Assembly: GCF_004770105.1 (NCBI RefSeq)
Contig: NZ_RQEY01000016.1
Coordinates: forward strand, 248,001-312,000
Length of the DNA stretch: 64,000 nt
Origin: Leptospira andrefontaineae
GTDB taxonomy: Bacteria; Spirochaetota; Leptospiria; Leptospirales; Leptospiraceae
Reading direction: 5' to 3'
Within the stretch, counting starts at the first letter, position 1. Each line of letters opens with the position of its first letter. Made by a program: the position numbers and the translations under genes. The notes under the pieces are model-generated. The model saw only the letters and a program-made list of their open reading frames with translations, searched no databases and was not told the DNA's origin. Of this stretch, positions 27,228 through 36,987 are shown piece by piece.

Positions 27228-27558
27228 CCTCCATCGGATTATATTTTCTCGTCAATCTTTCTCCGACTAACAAGAGTATTCGAGACAATTTTGGAAAATA
27301 ATAATTTCCAAACTTGACTCTAGAATATTGGACCTTCTACTTTTTGCTTGGATTCCGTAAATACGGAAGAAGCGGCCCTAGAATCAAATTCAGGGAACTT
27401 CAAAGATCATTAGAGGAAAAAAATCGAAGAATTATACGTCCAATCCGACGTTTTTTGTAAAAAAGAAGTATTTTGGCAAATCCGCTTAAAAACTGAAATT
27501 CATGTTGCCATGTTGATCCTCCGGAAGAGCATGAAAAAGACCGATACGAACCATAGAT
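27228..27558. other. 331-base divergent intergenic region with two palindromes
   Basis: Between the PP2C gene (-) and the TPR lipoprotein gene (+). TTTGGAAA/TTTCCAAA (27290-27312) and TTCCGTA-AA-TACGGAA (27353-27368) are perfect inverted repeats that could bind regulators of either gene. No gene seen. Confidence 0.45.
27353..27368. promoter_or_regulatory. Perfect 7-2-7 palindrome, possible operator
   Basis: TTCCGTA, AA, TACGGAA. Too short a loop for a stable hairpin, so a dimeric protein-binding site is more likely. Regulator unknown. Confidence 0.35.
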
Positions 27559-28344
27559 ATGAACCGTTTTCATTTTTCTAGAAAGTATTCTATTTTAGCT
27601 AGCGTTACACTCGTATTGGCTTCCTATTCCGCATGTTCTGGGGAGAAGGATGAACCATCTATTCTGGAAATCAGGGATTTATTAGACTCCGGTCATTTAA
27701 CGGAATCTGTTCAGAAGGCGAAAGATAAGGCACTTATCACTGGAAAAATGGACCAGGTCCATTATCTAAGAGGTTGGATCCATTATTTACGCAAAGAAGA
27801 TCCTTCTGCAGAGAAAGAATATAAACTTTGTTTAAAGGAGAATAAAAACTCCATCGATTGTTTGAGAGGTCTCGCTCAAATAGAAAAGCATAAACAGAAT
27901 TACGAAAAAGCAGAAACAAGGTACAAACAAGCCTTAGTAATTGCACAAGCCACCAAAGACCAAGAATACAGTTCTATGTTACTTACAGATCTGGGAAATC
28001 TGTCACTTTCTCAAGACGAAAGAGAAGAGGCTCTAGATTGGTATACTAAATCGATCCAAGTAAAACCGGAAGGTTCTGCTTATTATGGACTTGGCTTTGT
28101 ACATCTATTGAATCGAGACAAGTTTGCTTCCATCCAATCCTTAAAAAAAGGATTAGGAACTGAATACAGAGACCTAATTATCAAAGCGGAAACCTATTAT
28201 CTTCTGGCAAAGTTACAAAATGATTTCGAAAAAAATCCGCAGGCAGCAAGTGAGTCGGCAAAAAAAGCCTTCGAATTATTTCCGGCAATGGAGAAATACT
28301 CAAAATCTTGGGAACAATATTCCAAACTTTCCAGTTCTAAATAA
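27559..28344 (+). CDS. TPR-repeat lipoprotein
   Basis: 261 residues. A signal peptide ends in a lipobox at Cys26 (SYSACSG), so it should be lipidated. Four to five tetratricopeptide repeats run from about residue 35 to 250, recognisable by the A-x-x-x-Y pattern: AEKEYKLCLKENKNSIDC, AETRYKQALVIA, EALDWYTKSIQVKPEGSAYYGLG. TPRs scaffold protein-protein contacts. It is followed after 11 bases by the DUF2062 gene, so the two are probably co-transcribed. Confidence 0.82.
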   Translation: MNRFHFSRKYSILASVTLVLASYSACSGEKDEPSILEIRDLLDSGHLTESVQKAKDKALITGKMDQVHYLRGWIHYLRKEDPSAEKEYKLCLKENKNSIDCLRGLAQIEKHKQNYEKAETRYKQALVIAQATKDQEYSSMLLTDLGNLSLSQDEREEALDWYTKSIQVKPEGSAYYGLGFVHLLNRDKFASIQSLKKGLGTEYRDLIIKAETYYLLAKLQNDFEKNPQAASESAKKAFELFPAMEKYSKSWEQYSKLSSSK

Positions 28345-28355
28345 AACGGGACCCA

Positions 28356-28964
28356 ATGAATTTTCTCAGAACAATCTGGCGTATCATCCATAAACAAATT
28401 ATTTTACCTTTCCAAGAATCTTATGCTCCTATTCACGAAGTTTGTTTAGGTACTACTGTAGGTTTGATCTGGTCCATGACTCCTTTGGTAGGAGTGCAAA
28501 TGTATTTAGGATTGGGAACCTGGCTGATACTTCGTTTATTCAGGATCCGGTTTTATCTTCCTATCGCAATCGCAATGATCTGGATCACAAATCCGGTAAC
28601 TCTTCCGTTTTTTTATTCTCTATTCTATTGGATAGGTAAACAGGTTTTACTTTTATTCGGAATTCCTTTCCAGCAGATCAGTTTTGACACGTTATTGGCC
28701 ATCTCCAAAGAATCCGAATCTATGGATCTGATCAGTGGATTATATCATTGGACAATTTTTTTATTCGATAAGATGGGTCTTCCAATGTTCATAGGCGGTT
28801 TTGCTTTCGGAATTCCTTTAGCCTTACTTGGATATCCGATTACTTATCGTTTATTAAATTCATATAGATCCAGAAGGGCGCAAGAAGAAGGCATCAGCCT
28901 CCAGGAATGGGAACTAAAACACGTTAGAAAAGATGTGGGACTGTTCACCGCCAAAACACCTTAG
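28356..28964 (+). CDS. DUF2062 membrane protein
   Basis: 202 residues. Family features are clear: SYAPIHEVCLGTTVGLIWSM, TPLVGVQMYLG, then NPVTLPFFYSLFYWIG, with about four membrane helices and a basic C-terminal tail. Some DUF2062 domains are joined to glycosyltransferases, but the function of the stand-alone form is unknown. Second gene of the TPR-lipoprotein pair. Confidence 0.85.
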   Translation: MNFLRTIWRIIHKQIILPFQESYAPIHEVCLGTTVGLIWSMTPLVGVQMYLGLGTWLILRLFRIRFYLPIAIAMIWITNPVTLPFFYSLFYWIGKQVLLLFGIPFQQISFDTLLAISKESESMDLISGLYHWTIFLFDKMGLPMFIGGFAFGIPLALLGYPITYRLLNSYRSRRAQEEGISLQEWELKHVRKDVGLFTAKTP

Positions 28965-29085
28965 GCTCGTCGTATAACACCGTTCTTTTCAATATATTTT
29001 TTCCAATATAATCATTATTAGTTGTCCGAATTTCGTTCGGAACAGCATAGTATTTGTTACTCGAATTCAAACCCGGAGAGAATAT

Positions 29086-30018
29086 ATGATTCGTCGATTC
29101 TTGGCCTTTTTCTTTTTTACGGCCATCTTATGGAGTCTTCCTGTTTCTGCACAAACATTTGAAACAGATGAGGACTTATTGAAATGGGTTAAATCATTAA
29201 AGTATGAGACTAACCTAGTTCCTCTTTCAAATAAAGACGGAAAATTGATCGCAAATATCCAAGTCCCAAAAGGTTACAAATATCTGAATCCAAAAGATAG
29301 TAAAATCGTATTGGAAAATGTTTGGGGAAATCCTCCGAGCGATCCGGGACTCGGAATTTTATTTATCGCAAGCGAAACTCCTTTGGATTTGGGATCTTAT
29401 GCGATCACTATTGATTATGTAGATGAGGGGCACGTAGATGATGAAGATTCCAAAGAAATCAAATACGACGAACTATTATCCGAACTAAAAGAAGCTTCAA
29501 AAGAAGAAAGTGAGCAAAGGAAAAAAGACGGATATTCCGGATTGGAACTAGTCGGTTGGGCTTCTGCTCCTTATTATGATTCTGCCGCTAAAAAATTACA
29601 TTGGGCAAAAGAATATAAATTCGAAGGAACTGAAACAAATACTCTCAATTATAATATTCGAATTTTAGGAAGAAGCGGTTATCTTTTATTGAATGTACTC
29701 GGAGACATTACGGTTTTGAAAAGAGTAGAGGGAGATGTCGGCCGGATACTAAAGAGCGTTGAATTCTCCGAAGGAAATCGTTACGCAGATTACGATTCTA
29801 AAATAGACAGTTTAGCAGCGTATGGGATCGGAGGTCTGATCGCTGGAGGACTTCTGAAAAAAGCGGGATTGTTCGCAGTCATCGGTGGATTTCTATTAAA
29901 AGGAGCAAAATTACTGATCCCGGCTGCGATCGGTTTGTTCTATGCAGTCAGAAGATTTGTTTTCGGAAAAGGAAAACCGGAAGATACTGCTTCCGGACCG
30001 GGTGATAAAGAAACCTAA
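29086..30018 (+). CDS. DUF2167 membrane-anchored protein
   Basis: 310 residues with a signal peptide (1-22, ending SAQT). The DUF2167 body includes GNPPSDPGLGILF, ITIDYVDEGHVDDED, ELVGWASAPYYDSAAKKLHWAKEY and LNYNIRILGRSGYL. Two Gly-rich hydrophobic segments near residues 245-290 anchor the C-terminus. Function unknown; it is found as a single membrane-anchored protein in many proteobacteria. GGAGAG lies a few bases before the ATG. It overlaps the convergent gene by four bases at its 3' end. Confidence 0.85.
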   Translation: MIRRFLAFFFFTAILWSLPVSAQTFETDEDLLKWVKSLKYETNLVPLSNKDGKLIANIQVPKGYKYLNPKDSKIVLENVWGNPPSDPGLGILFIASETPLDLGSYAITIDYVDEGHVDDEDSKEIKYDELLSELKEASKEESEQRKKDGYSGLELVGWASAPYYDSAAKKLHWAKEYKFEGTETNTLNYNIRILGRSGYLLLNVLGDITVLKRVEGDVGRILKSVEFSEGNRYADYDSKIDSLAAYGIGGLIAGGLLKKAGLFAVIGGFLLKGAKLLIPAAIGLFYAVRRFVFGKGKPEDTASGPGDKET

Positions 30019-31052
30019 ACAATTCCTAAAAGTTTAGAAAGCGTTTCGGCATCATATTGAGATTTGCCGGAACCGCTTTCTGCTTCTGAAATCAAAGAAG
30101 CGATCTTACGATTGATCGGTGCTTTATGACCGACCTCATCTGCTAAACTTATAATCTCTCCATTCAGATAAGAAATTTCAGTCGTTCTTCCATGATGTAG
30201 GTCTTCCCACATTGAGGATCTTGCTTCTGGATCAATTTTGACCATGGAAGAAGCCACTCTAAAAAATAGAAAATCCGGCAGACCTAAAATAATAGGTGCA
30301 AGCCAAGGGATCATTTTGCCTGCGCTTGCGGGTTGGATCCCGGAGATTTTGAGTATTTCCAAACCTTCCAAGATCATAGAAGCCAAAATTTTTCTGTAAG
30401 TCCTTTGGGATAATTCTTCTCTAAGAGGAACACCGGCGAGTGCGTTTAAACTATTATTCAAATTGAAAAGTAATTTTCCCCAAAGAACTCCCTCCATGTT
30501 TTTATGTACGATAGAAGGTAATCCTGCTTTTCTTAGGCATGCATGGATTTTATTCCCGAATTCGTTTGATTTAACTACGAGTTCTCCGCTTGTCCCTTGA
30601 TGAAATTGTCCTTTCCCTTTTGCTACCACATTGAATGGAACCATACCTGGTAAGTTTCTGTCGTTTAACTCAGGTAATACGGAAGCTAGCTCTTTTGAGT
30701 TTCGGACCCCATTTTGAAAACTTACTACGATAATTTTAGATAATTCTTCCGGTGAAAAAAGAGAACGAATGGATTTTCCTGCTTCTATCGTATCTTTACT
30801 TTTGACTGTGATCAGAAATACGTTCGAATCTTTCGCTTCTTTTATATCAGTTACATAACGAACTTGGCTTGGGGCGAGGGTGAAAGAATTTCCCTTATAG
30901 TCGCTGATCCCTAAACCGAATAATTGGATCTCTTGTTTTAATCGTTCTCTGCCTACAAATACTACAGGATACCCTGCTTTTACCAAATATGATCCGACGT
31001 ACGTTCCAATACTTCCGGAACCTATGATCGCAAATTTAGGGGAAAAACTCAT
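30015..31052 (-). CDS. Ketopantoate reductase-like (PanE/ApbA family) dehydrogenase
   Basis: 345 residues, somewhat longer than typical PanE (~300). The NADP Rossmann motif is GSGSIGTYVG at residues 12-21. Catalytic Lys and Asn lie in VLWGKLLFNLNNSLNALAG, and a C-terminal substrate block has RSSMWEDLHHGRTTEISYLNG. It would reduce 2-dehydropantoate to pantoate for CoA synthesis. Family paralogues with other 2-oxo acid substrates are common, so no gene symbol is assigned. Confidence 0.82.
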   Translation of the reverse strand: MSFSPKFAIIGSGSIGTYVGSYLVKAGYPVVFVGRERLKQEIQLFGLGISDYKGNSFTLAPSQVRYVTDIKEAKDSNVFLITVKSKDTIEAGKSIRSLFSPEELSKIIVVSFQNGVRNSKELASVLPELNDRNLPGMVPFNVVAKGKGQFHQGTSGELVVKSNEFGNKIHACLRKAGLPSIVHKNMEGVLWGKLLFNLNNSLNALAGVPLREELSQRTYRKILASMILEGLEILKISGIQPASAGKMIPWLAPIILGLPDFLFFRVASSMVKIDPEARSSMWEDLHHGRTTEISYLNGEIISLADEVGHKAPINRKIASLISEAESGSGKSQYDAETLSKLLGIV

Positions 31053-31124
31053 AAGCGGAAAGAATGAAGAATATTAGAAAAATACCAACTAGAAAATCGA
31101 TATTCTGCACTTAGATTTGGACAT

Positions 31125-31157
31125 AAAAAAAGCCGGGAGATTAACCCCGGCTTTTTT
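31125..31157 (-). terminator. Rho-independent terminator after the lipase gene
   Basis: Stem AAAAAAGCCGGG / CCCGGCTTTTTT with an 8-base loop; T-runs on both strands, so it can act in both directions. It lies between the lipase stop (31176) and the PanE-like start (31052). Confidence 0.85.
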
Positions 31158-31175
31158 CAGACTCAACGTTCGAAA

Positions 31176-32099
31176 TTATTGGTTAGATTTCGCGTTGGAA
31201 GCCATTTTCAGGAAGTAACCTTCCACATCATACCAAGGTTTTCCGGAATTCAGAGTATTGGAGCACTGGATATGGTCTACACCAGTAACAAAAAGTCCGT
31301 AATCAGGTCCACCTTTGAATGTTCCCCATTTCAAAGAAGTGTAAGGAACGAGTCCGTCGCAAGTTCCACCTTGTCCGTTCAATAATCCACCAGCGATACA
31401 TGCAGGTTGGATCAATCCCATTAGAGGGTGTTGGATTAGGTCAGGAATGGTGATGTAAGATCCGTAAGAGAAATACTTAACGGAAGAAGCATCAGGAGTG
31501 CGGCTATTGAAAGCTGCAGTTCCGCTTGTAGAAAGAGATCCTAAAGCAGCAAGAGCATCTTGTTGGCCTTGGCTCCAAATCAATTGAACGAAAACTCCAA
31601 GAACGGTGCTTACAAAAGGTTTAATCCAATCAGGCAATACAGTGTTAACGATATCAGCGATTGGGGATCCTCTGTGAGGAGTGTTCAAAGTGGTTAAAGT
31701 GGAAACTTTAGAAGAAAGTCCTAGGTTGGTAATAGCATAACGGCTATCCAATCCACCTTGAGAGTGGCCAAGAATATGCACTTTACTAAAGCCATTTGCA
31801 GCCATATAGACAAGGACCTTGTCCTTTAACTGAACACCACGGGTCTCATTAGATTGAGCCGCAGTTTTTGCAGGTGCATATACGGTAGCTCCTTGGGATT
31901 GAAGGTAAGTGTCCATTCCTCCCCAGTAGCTTAAAATACTAATAACGCCGGAAGAATCATTTCCCCAACCGAAAAGTCCGTGGGAAAGAACGATTGGATA
32001 CGATCCAGCTAACGGTTTGGAGGAAGATCCTCCCCCTGAAGCGAACAACGTGCCGCTACACAGAAATAGGAGCAATAACGCTAGTCCTAATTTACGCAT
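31176..32099 (-). CDS. Secreted triacylglycerol lipase (family I-like)
   Basis: 307 residues. A signal peptide covers residues 1-20 (LALLLLFLCSGTLFA|S), followed by a Gly/Ser stretch. The alpha/beta-hydrolase domain opens with YPIVLSHGLFGW (oxyanion loop), then YWGGMDTYLQSQGATVYAP, SNETRGVQL, and nucleophile Ser113 in GHSQGG. These motifs match Pseudomonas/Burkholderia-type lipases. No chaperone (lif) gene is nearby. It should hydrolyse long-chain triglycerides outside the cell, feeding beta-oxidation. AACGTT-containing sequences lie upstream (about 32250-32285). Confidence 0.9.
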   Translation of the reverse strand: MRKLGLALLLLFLCSGTLFASGGGSSSKPLAGSYPIVLSHGLFGWGNDSSGVISILSYWGGMDTYLQSQGATVYAPAKTAAQSNETRGVQLKDKVLVYMAANGFSKVHILGHSQGGLDSRYAITNLGLSSKVSTLTTLNTPHRGSPIADIVNTVLPDWIKPFVSTVLGVFVQLIWSQGQQDALAALGSLSTSGTAAFNSRTPDASSVKYFSYGSYITIPDLIQHPLMGLIQPACIAGGLLNGQGGTCDGLVPYTSLKWGTFKGGPDYGLFVTGVDHIQCSNTLNSGKPWYDVEGYFLKMASNAKSNQ

Positions 32100-32761
32100 T
32101 TGAGTTTACCTCTTCACTATTCTCTTGCTGTCTATATGGTCTCAGATTGAGTTTCGCTTGGTTTTAACTTGTTCGCTTTTTTATCTGTATCACTCGGTAC
32201 AAAACCGAGCTTTTGAAGATTAATTCCAGACTCAAAGCTGTCAAGATAAAACGTTCGAAAAAAGTGATGATAAAATAACGTTTGATATAGAACTAATTTC
32301 TTTATATAACGGTCGGTTTTTTATAAATATTCCTTTAGGGATGAGCTGAGGGTAGAAGCTCTTAAGGTGAAAAATTCCTATTTTCAAGCCCAACTAACGT
32401 GTTTTTGGGAGAAGCTGTATTGTTTTGGAAATTTTTTTCTGAAAGAGAGTTAAGTCGATAGGAATATTGTTGAGCATGTTCTAATTTAGGATGAGGAATT
32501 TTGCAGGGAACCTAAGAGAATATTCGGAGCTCTGCGATAATTCAGTAGATCGATACTTTTAGCGGTTGCATGGGCGAAGGTTCGTATATGCCCAACAATA
32601 CCGAAGTAAGACAATAAATGATCGCATACATTGAACTTATCATTTTATTTTTTGTGAACATTAGTTCATCTATATTCTAAAAATTTGAAAAAGATTGACT
32701 GCGGATTATTATACACTTTCGTAGCGAAGCACTTCGAGATAGAATAAAGAAGAGGAATCAT
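32100..32761. other. 662-base gene-free region, divergent promoters
   Basis: No convincing frame on either strand. Near the lipase there is a small hairpin CTCGGT/ACCGAG (32193-32209) and two related blocks GATAAAACGTT and GATAAAATAACGTT around 32245-32285. The central part is featureless. The last bases hold GAGGA before the amidohydrolase start at 32762. Confidence 0.5.
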
Positions 32762-34558
32762 ATGAAGTACGATGTTCTTATTAAAAATGGAAGAATATTC
32801 GATGGTGAAGGAAACGAATCCTTTGTTGGAGATGTAGCAGTTCTTGATGGTAAGATTGTAGAAATTTCTAAATCAATTCCAGGTGATGCAAAGAAGATAT
32901 ATGATGCGAAGGGACTTTGGGTTACTCCAGGATTTATAGATTTTCATACACATTATGATGCAGAGGTAGAAGCTTCTCCCGGGCTCAAAGAATCCGTGAT
33001 GCATGGAGTAACTACCATCACAATGGGAAGTTGTTCTCTCAGTCTTTGTATCGGATCACCGGAAGATCTTGCCGACATGTTCAGTAGGGTAGAAGCGATC
33101 CCAAGAGAGCAGGTACTTCCTCTATTACAAAAAAAGAAAACTTGGAATTCAATGAAAGAATATGCGGATCATTTGAATTCTCTTCCATTGGGTCCGAATG
33201 TCTCTACGTTCTTAGGACATTCTGCTATCAGATCTTATTCTATGGGGTTAGAAAGATCTCTTTCTTATGGAGTGAAACCTACAGAACAAGAAATGCTTCA
33301 AATGGAAAAACTTTTGCAAGAAGCAATCGATTGTGGATACTTAGGGCTTTCTATCAATACTCTTACCTGGGATAAGATGGATGGAAGTCGTTTTAGAAGT
33401 AAACCCCTTCCTTCCACATTTGCAAAATGGTCCGAGATAAGCAGATTGAATCGAATCGTTCGAAGAGAAGGTCGGATTTTCCAGGGAGTGCCGAACGTTT
33501 CTACAAAGTACAATGTGTTGCTCTTCTTTAAGGAAAGTCTGGGGATTTTCAGAAAAAAACTAAAGACCACAATCATTTCTCTCATGGACCCAAGATCTAA
33601 TCGTTCTATTTATAAGTTGGTCGCGTTTCTAACTCGAATTGTGAATACGATCTTGAAAGGAGATGTTCGTTTGCAGGCTGTCCCTGCCGTATTCGATCTT
33701 TACGCGGATGGAGTGGATGTAGTAGTCTTCGAGGAATTCGGTGCAGGGACCGCTGCTATACATTTAGCAGATCTTGCGGAACGCAGAAAACTCCTTCTTG
33801 ATAAAGGATATAGAAAATGGTTCCGAAGACAATGGACGAATTGGTTCCTGCCTAGAGTGTTTCATCGAGACTTTAATGAATCCAAAATTGTAGAATGTCC
33901 AGACCAAAAACTGGTTGGTAGATCTTTCTCCGAATTAGCTAAAGAAAGAAAACAACATGTGGTCGAAACATTTTTGGATCTATGCGCGGAATATGGAAAT
34001 GATATCCGTTGGTATACTGTTATCGGAAATGATCGTAAGGGTCCTTTAAAATATATAGTTAGTCATCCGGATGTGTTGATCGGGTTCTCTGATGCAGGTG
34101 CTCACTTAAGAGGAATGGCACATTATAATTTTCCATTACGTTTTTTGAAATTAGTAAGAGACGCGGAATTAGAGGAAAAACCTTTCCTTTCTGCGGAAAA
34201 AGCAGTCTGGAGAGTTACTGGAGAGATTGCAGATTGGTTTGGTCTGGATACAGGCAAATTGAAAGTCGGAGCCCAAGCTGACATCGTTCTTTTAAATCCA
34301 AACGGCTTGAACGAAAAGGTGGAAACCATCCAAGAAACTCCAATGCCTGAATTCGGTGGAATGGTCCGCTTGGTTCGCCGAAACGAAGAAGCGATCCGTG
34401 CAGTCTTGATTAACGGAAAGGTTGCCGTTGAGAACGGGACTGTTCTTCCTGAGATCGGAAAAGAAAACGGTTTCGGAAGATTTATGGCTTATAAAGAAAA
34501 AGATTATCTTTATAATTCTAAAAAGGAATCTAAACGATTGCCTGCTTCTGTAGCTTAG
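32762..34558 (+). CDS. D-aminoacylase-like amidohydrolase
   Basis: 598 residues. The N-terminal beta domain leads into the metal motif FHTHYD (H62, H64). Cys91 (MGSCSLS) corresponds to the Zn-binding Cys of N-acyl-D-amino-acid deacylases. Further motifs: FLGHSAIR, GFSDAGAHLRGMAHYN with the catalytic Asp, and GKLKVGAQADIVLLNP closing the barrel. The family deacylates N-acyl-D-amino acids, though many longer members have unknown substrates. GAGGA precedes the ATG by a few bases. Convergent with the MDR gene. Confidence 0.85.
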   Translation: MKYDVLIKNGRIFDGEGNESFVGDVAVLDGKIVEISKSIPGDAKKIYDAKGLWVTPGFIDFHTHYDAEVEASPGLKESVMHGVTTITMGSCSLSLCIGSPEDLADMFSRVEAIPREQVLPLLQKKKTWNSMKEYADHLNSLPLGPNVSTFLGHSAIRSYSMGLERSLSYGVKPTEQEMLQMEKLLQEAIDCGYLGLSINTLTWDKMDGSRFRSKPLPSTFAKWSEISRLNRIVRREGRIFQGVPNVSTKYNVLLFFKESLGIFRKKLKTTIISLMDPRSNRSIYKLVAFLTRIVNTILKGDVRLQAVPAVFDLYADGVDVVVFEEFGAGTAAIHLADLAERRKLLLDKGYRKWFRRQWTNWFLPRVFHRDFNESKIVECPDQKLVGRSFSELAKERKQHVVETFLDLCAEYGNDIRWYTVIGNDRKGPLKYIVSHPDVLIGFSDAGAHLRGMAHYNFPLRFLKLVRDAELEEKPFLSAEKAVWRVTGEIADWFGLDTGKLKVGAQADIVLLNPNGLNEKVETIQETPMPEFGGMVRLVRRNEEAIRAVLINGKVAVENGTVLPEIGKENGFGRFMAYKEKDYLYNSKKESKRLPASVA

Positions 34559-34581
34559 TCAGATTATAAAGGCGGAAGATA

Positions 34582-35595
34582 TTAAGGAATTCGAACTACG
34601 ATCTTTCCGAAATGTTTTCCGTCTTTAAGATACTCTAATGCATCTTTGAATTCGGAAAGTTCATAGACCTTATCTACTACAGGTTTCAGTTTCCATTCTT
34701 CAATTTTTTTGTTCATAGCAAGGAAACCTTCTCTATGACCAACTACGATCCCTTGGACTTTGATCTGGTTCATGACTAAAGGTAGAAGGTTCAAATCTTT
34801 AATTGCTCCGGCTAAAATCCCGATCAAATGGATTGTGCCGAACAGTTTTACTGCTTTAATGGATTGTTCTAAGGTTCCGGCTCCTCCTACTTCTACGATA
34901 TGATCCACGCCTTCTCCGCCTGTAAGCTCTCTGATCTTTTCACCCCAAGAAGTAATATTTCTATAATTGATCAGATGGTCTGCGCCTAAGGATTTCCCTC
35001 TTTCCAGTTTTTCATCGGAAGAAGAAGTGAGATAGACTGTCGCTCCAATAGCTTTAGCAAATTGTAATGCGAATAAGGAGACTCCACCGGTTCCTTGTAT
35101 AACTACTGATTCCCCTTTTTTGAGTTGGTTCTCTACAAAAAAAGAAGACCAAGCGGTAAGTCCTGCACAAGGGAGCGTGGCAGCTTCTTCGAAGCTAAGA
35201 TGAGAAGGCATCGGAACCACGCCAGTAGCAGGAAGAATTGCATATTGTCTGAGTGTTCCGTCCAAAGGGCCGCCTAATGTGGTCCTGAGTTCTTTTTTGT
35301 TTGCGTGTCCAGATAACCAATAAGGTGCGAAGGTTGCGTTGATCTTGTCTCCTGCTTTGAATCCGGTGACATTCTCCCCGATATCTACAATTTCTCCTGA
35401 GCCGTCGCTACATGGAACCATTGGTACTGGAAAATTCGGATTATACTTTCCTTGGACAACAAGATAATCCCTGAAATTCAAAGAAGCCGCTCTGAAACGA
35501 ACTAAAACTTCTCCAGGGCCTGGCTTACCTGGATCAGGTAAATCGACTAGGGAAAGATTTTCTTTTCCGAAGGAGGAGAGTTGTACGGCTTTCAT
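34582..35595 (-). CDS. Zinc-independent MDR alcohol dehydrogenase / quinone oxidoreductase
   Basis: 337 residues of the medium-chain dehydrogenase superfamily. Landmarks: NFRDYLVVQGKY, VPCSDGSGEIVDIG, the lid ATLPCAGLTAWSSFF, cofactor site VIQGTGGVSLFALQFAKA and KLFGTIHLIG. The catalytic zinc Cys/His pattern of classical ADHs and the structural Cys4 zinc lobe are absent, placing it among the quinone oxidoreductase-like branch, probably NADPH-dependent. It lies downstream of ccrA on the same strand, separated by a terminator. Confidence 0.83.
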   Translation of the reverse strand: MKAVQLSSFGKENLSLVDLPDPGKPGPGEVLVRFRAASLNFRDYLVVQGKYNPNFPVPMVPCSDGSGEIVDIGENVTGFKAGDKINATFAPYWLSGHANKKELRTTLGGPLDGTLRQYAILPATGVVPMPSHLSFEEAATLPCAGLTAWSSFFVENQLKKGESVVIQGTGGVSLFALQFAKAIGATVYLTSSSDEKLERGKSLGADHLINYRNITSWGEKIRELTGGEGVDHIVEVGGAGTLEQSIKAVKLFGTIHLIGILAGAIKDLNLLPLVMNQIKVQGIVVGHREGFLAMNKKIEEWKLKPVVDKVYELSEFKDALEYLKDGKHFGKIVVRIP

Positions 35596-35632
35596 GATCG
35601 TATTTTATGATTTTTAAATGGAGTAAAATAAG

Positions 35633-35661
35633 AAGGGCTCGGGTTTTAATCCCAAGCCCTT
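35633..35661 (-). terminator. Rho-independent terminator after ccrA
   Basis: AAGGGCTCGGG and CCCAAGCCCTT form a GC-rich stem with one mismatch and a TTTTAAT loop. On the minus strand it runs into CTTCTTATTTT. Confidence 0.75.
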
Positions 35662-35671
35662 TTGTTTCAGG

Positions 35672-36919
35672 TTACTTTTTACCTAATCCGAGCTTGTCCG
35701 CTCCGACTAAGATACTCATGTTTCCTGCAGGGTGTTTGTTTTCTTTCATTAATTGGTGAGCTTGCGCTGTCTCTTCAAACTTGTAAGTATGAGAGAGTGC
35801 AGGGTCCACCTTCTTATCGATTACTAACTGGTTTAGACCGATAGCATTTTCGTCGTTTGCGAAGTGAGAACCTTGGAGACGTTTTTGGCGCATCCATAGA
35901 TATCTTAAGTCAACAGTTGCGTTGTAACCGGTTGTTCCTGCACAGATAACTACCATTCCTCCAGTTTCACAAACGAATACTGAAGTAGGGATGGTGGTTT
36001 CACCTGGATGTTCGAATACGATCTTAGGATTGTTTCCTTTTCCAGCGATGTCCCAGATAGCCTTTCCGAATTCTCTGGCTTGTTTGGTCCATTCTACAAA
36101 TACTTCAGGCTTATTGATATCAGAAGTGAGAGCGCCCCAATGTTTGAAGTTATTTCTATTAATCACTCCGGCAGCGCCTAAGTTTTTACAGAACTCGATC
36201 TTATCATCGGAAGATACTACTGCGATTGGAATTCCACCAGCAGCTTTAACGATCTGGATAGCCATGGCTCCAAGTCCACCAGCTCCTCCCCAGATCAATA
36301 CCACGTCTCCCGGTTTTACATCGTTCGGTTTCCAGTGGTGAAGCATTCTGTATGCGGTTGCTCCAACGAGCATGTAAGCAGCTGCTTCTTCCCAAGAAAG
36401 ATGTTTTGGTTTAGGAAGACATTGGTGGTCTTGGACTTTACAGAACTGTGCAAAGGAACCCCAGTTAGTTTCGTATGCCCAAATTAATTGGGAAGGCGCA
36501 AACATAGGATCTTTCCCTTCTTTGACCCAAGGATCGTTCTTATCCCAGATCCCGCAGTGTAGGACAACTTCGTCTCCCACTTTTACATTCTTAACTTCGG
36601 AACCTACTTTGTATACGATCCCGGATGCGTCTGAACCACCGATATGGAACTTTTCAGGTTCGCCTTTTTTGTTTCTCGCTCCGATCACATCGACCGGGAA
36701 TCCGAGACCAGCCCATACGTTATTATAATTGATTCCGGCCGCCATAACTGCAACCAGCACTTCGTCAGGTTTAATTTCAGGAACGTCGATCTCTTCGTGT
36801 TGGATAGACTTGATTGGGTCTCCAAAACGCTCTGGTCGGATGACCTGTGCATGCATTTTCTTAGGGACCACTCCTAATGGAGGGAGTTGGCCGATTGGTA
36901 CGATTTCAGGTGCGCTCAT
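35672..36919 (-). CDS. ccrA: Crotonyl-CoA carboxylase/reductase
   Basis: 415 residues of the MDR superfamily with the long N-terminal segment and inserted loops of Ccr. Distinctive blocks are [53 protein letters not shown] and the NADPH loop [13 protein letters not shown], followed by [16 protein letters not shown] and FEHPGE. Ccr carboxylates crotonyl-CoA with NADPH and CO2 to ethylmalonyl-CoA, the key step of the ethylmalonyl-CoA pathway; a role supplying extender units is also possible. A methylsuccinyl-CoA dehydrogenase-like gene of the same pathway lies at 60696. An acrylyl-CoA reductase relative is the main alternative. Confidence 0.88.
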   Translation of the reverse strand: MSAPEIVPIGQLPPLGVVPKKMHAQVIRPERFGDPIKSIQHEEIDVPEIKPDEVLVAVMAAGINYNNVWAGLGFPVDVIGARNKKGEPEKFHIGGSDASGIVYKVGSEVKNVKVGDEVVLHCGIWDKNDPWVKEGKDPMFAPSQLIWAYETNWGSFAQFCKVQDHQCLPKPKHLSWEEAAAYMLVGATAYRMLHHWKPNDVKPGDVVLIWGGAGGLGAMAIQIVKAAGGIPIAVVSSDDKIEFCKNLGAAGVINRNNFKHWGALTSDINKPEVFVEWTKQAREFGKAIWDIAGKGNNPKIVFEHPGETTIPTSVFVCETGGMVVICAGTTGYNATVDLRYLWMRQKRLQGSHFANDENAIGLNQLVIDKKVDPALSHTYKFEETAQAHQLMKENKHPAGNMSILVGADKLGLGKK

Positions 36920-36987
36920 GGGGACCAGAAAACCTAACCGACCGAGGCTTACGAGAAAAAAAACAGTCTTAAACTTGGCTTTCGGGC

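Noticed and set aside
32569..32610. GGGC...GCCCAAC inverted sequence resembling an integron attC site
   Set aside because: GCCCAAC fits one attC half-site, but the matching GTTRRRY half is lacking, the arms are only four bases, and no integrase or cassette array is present.
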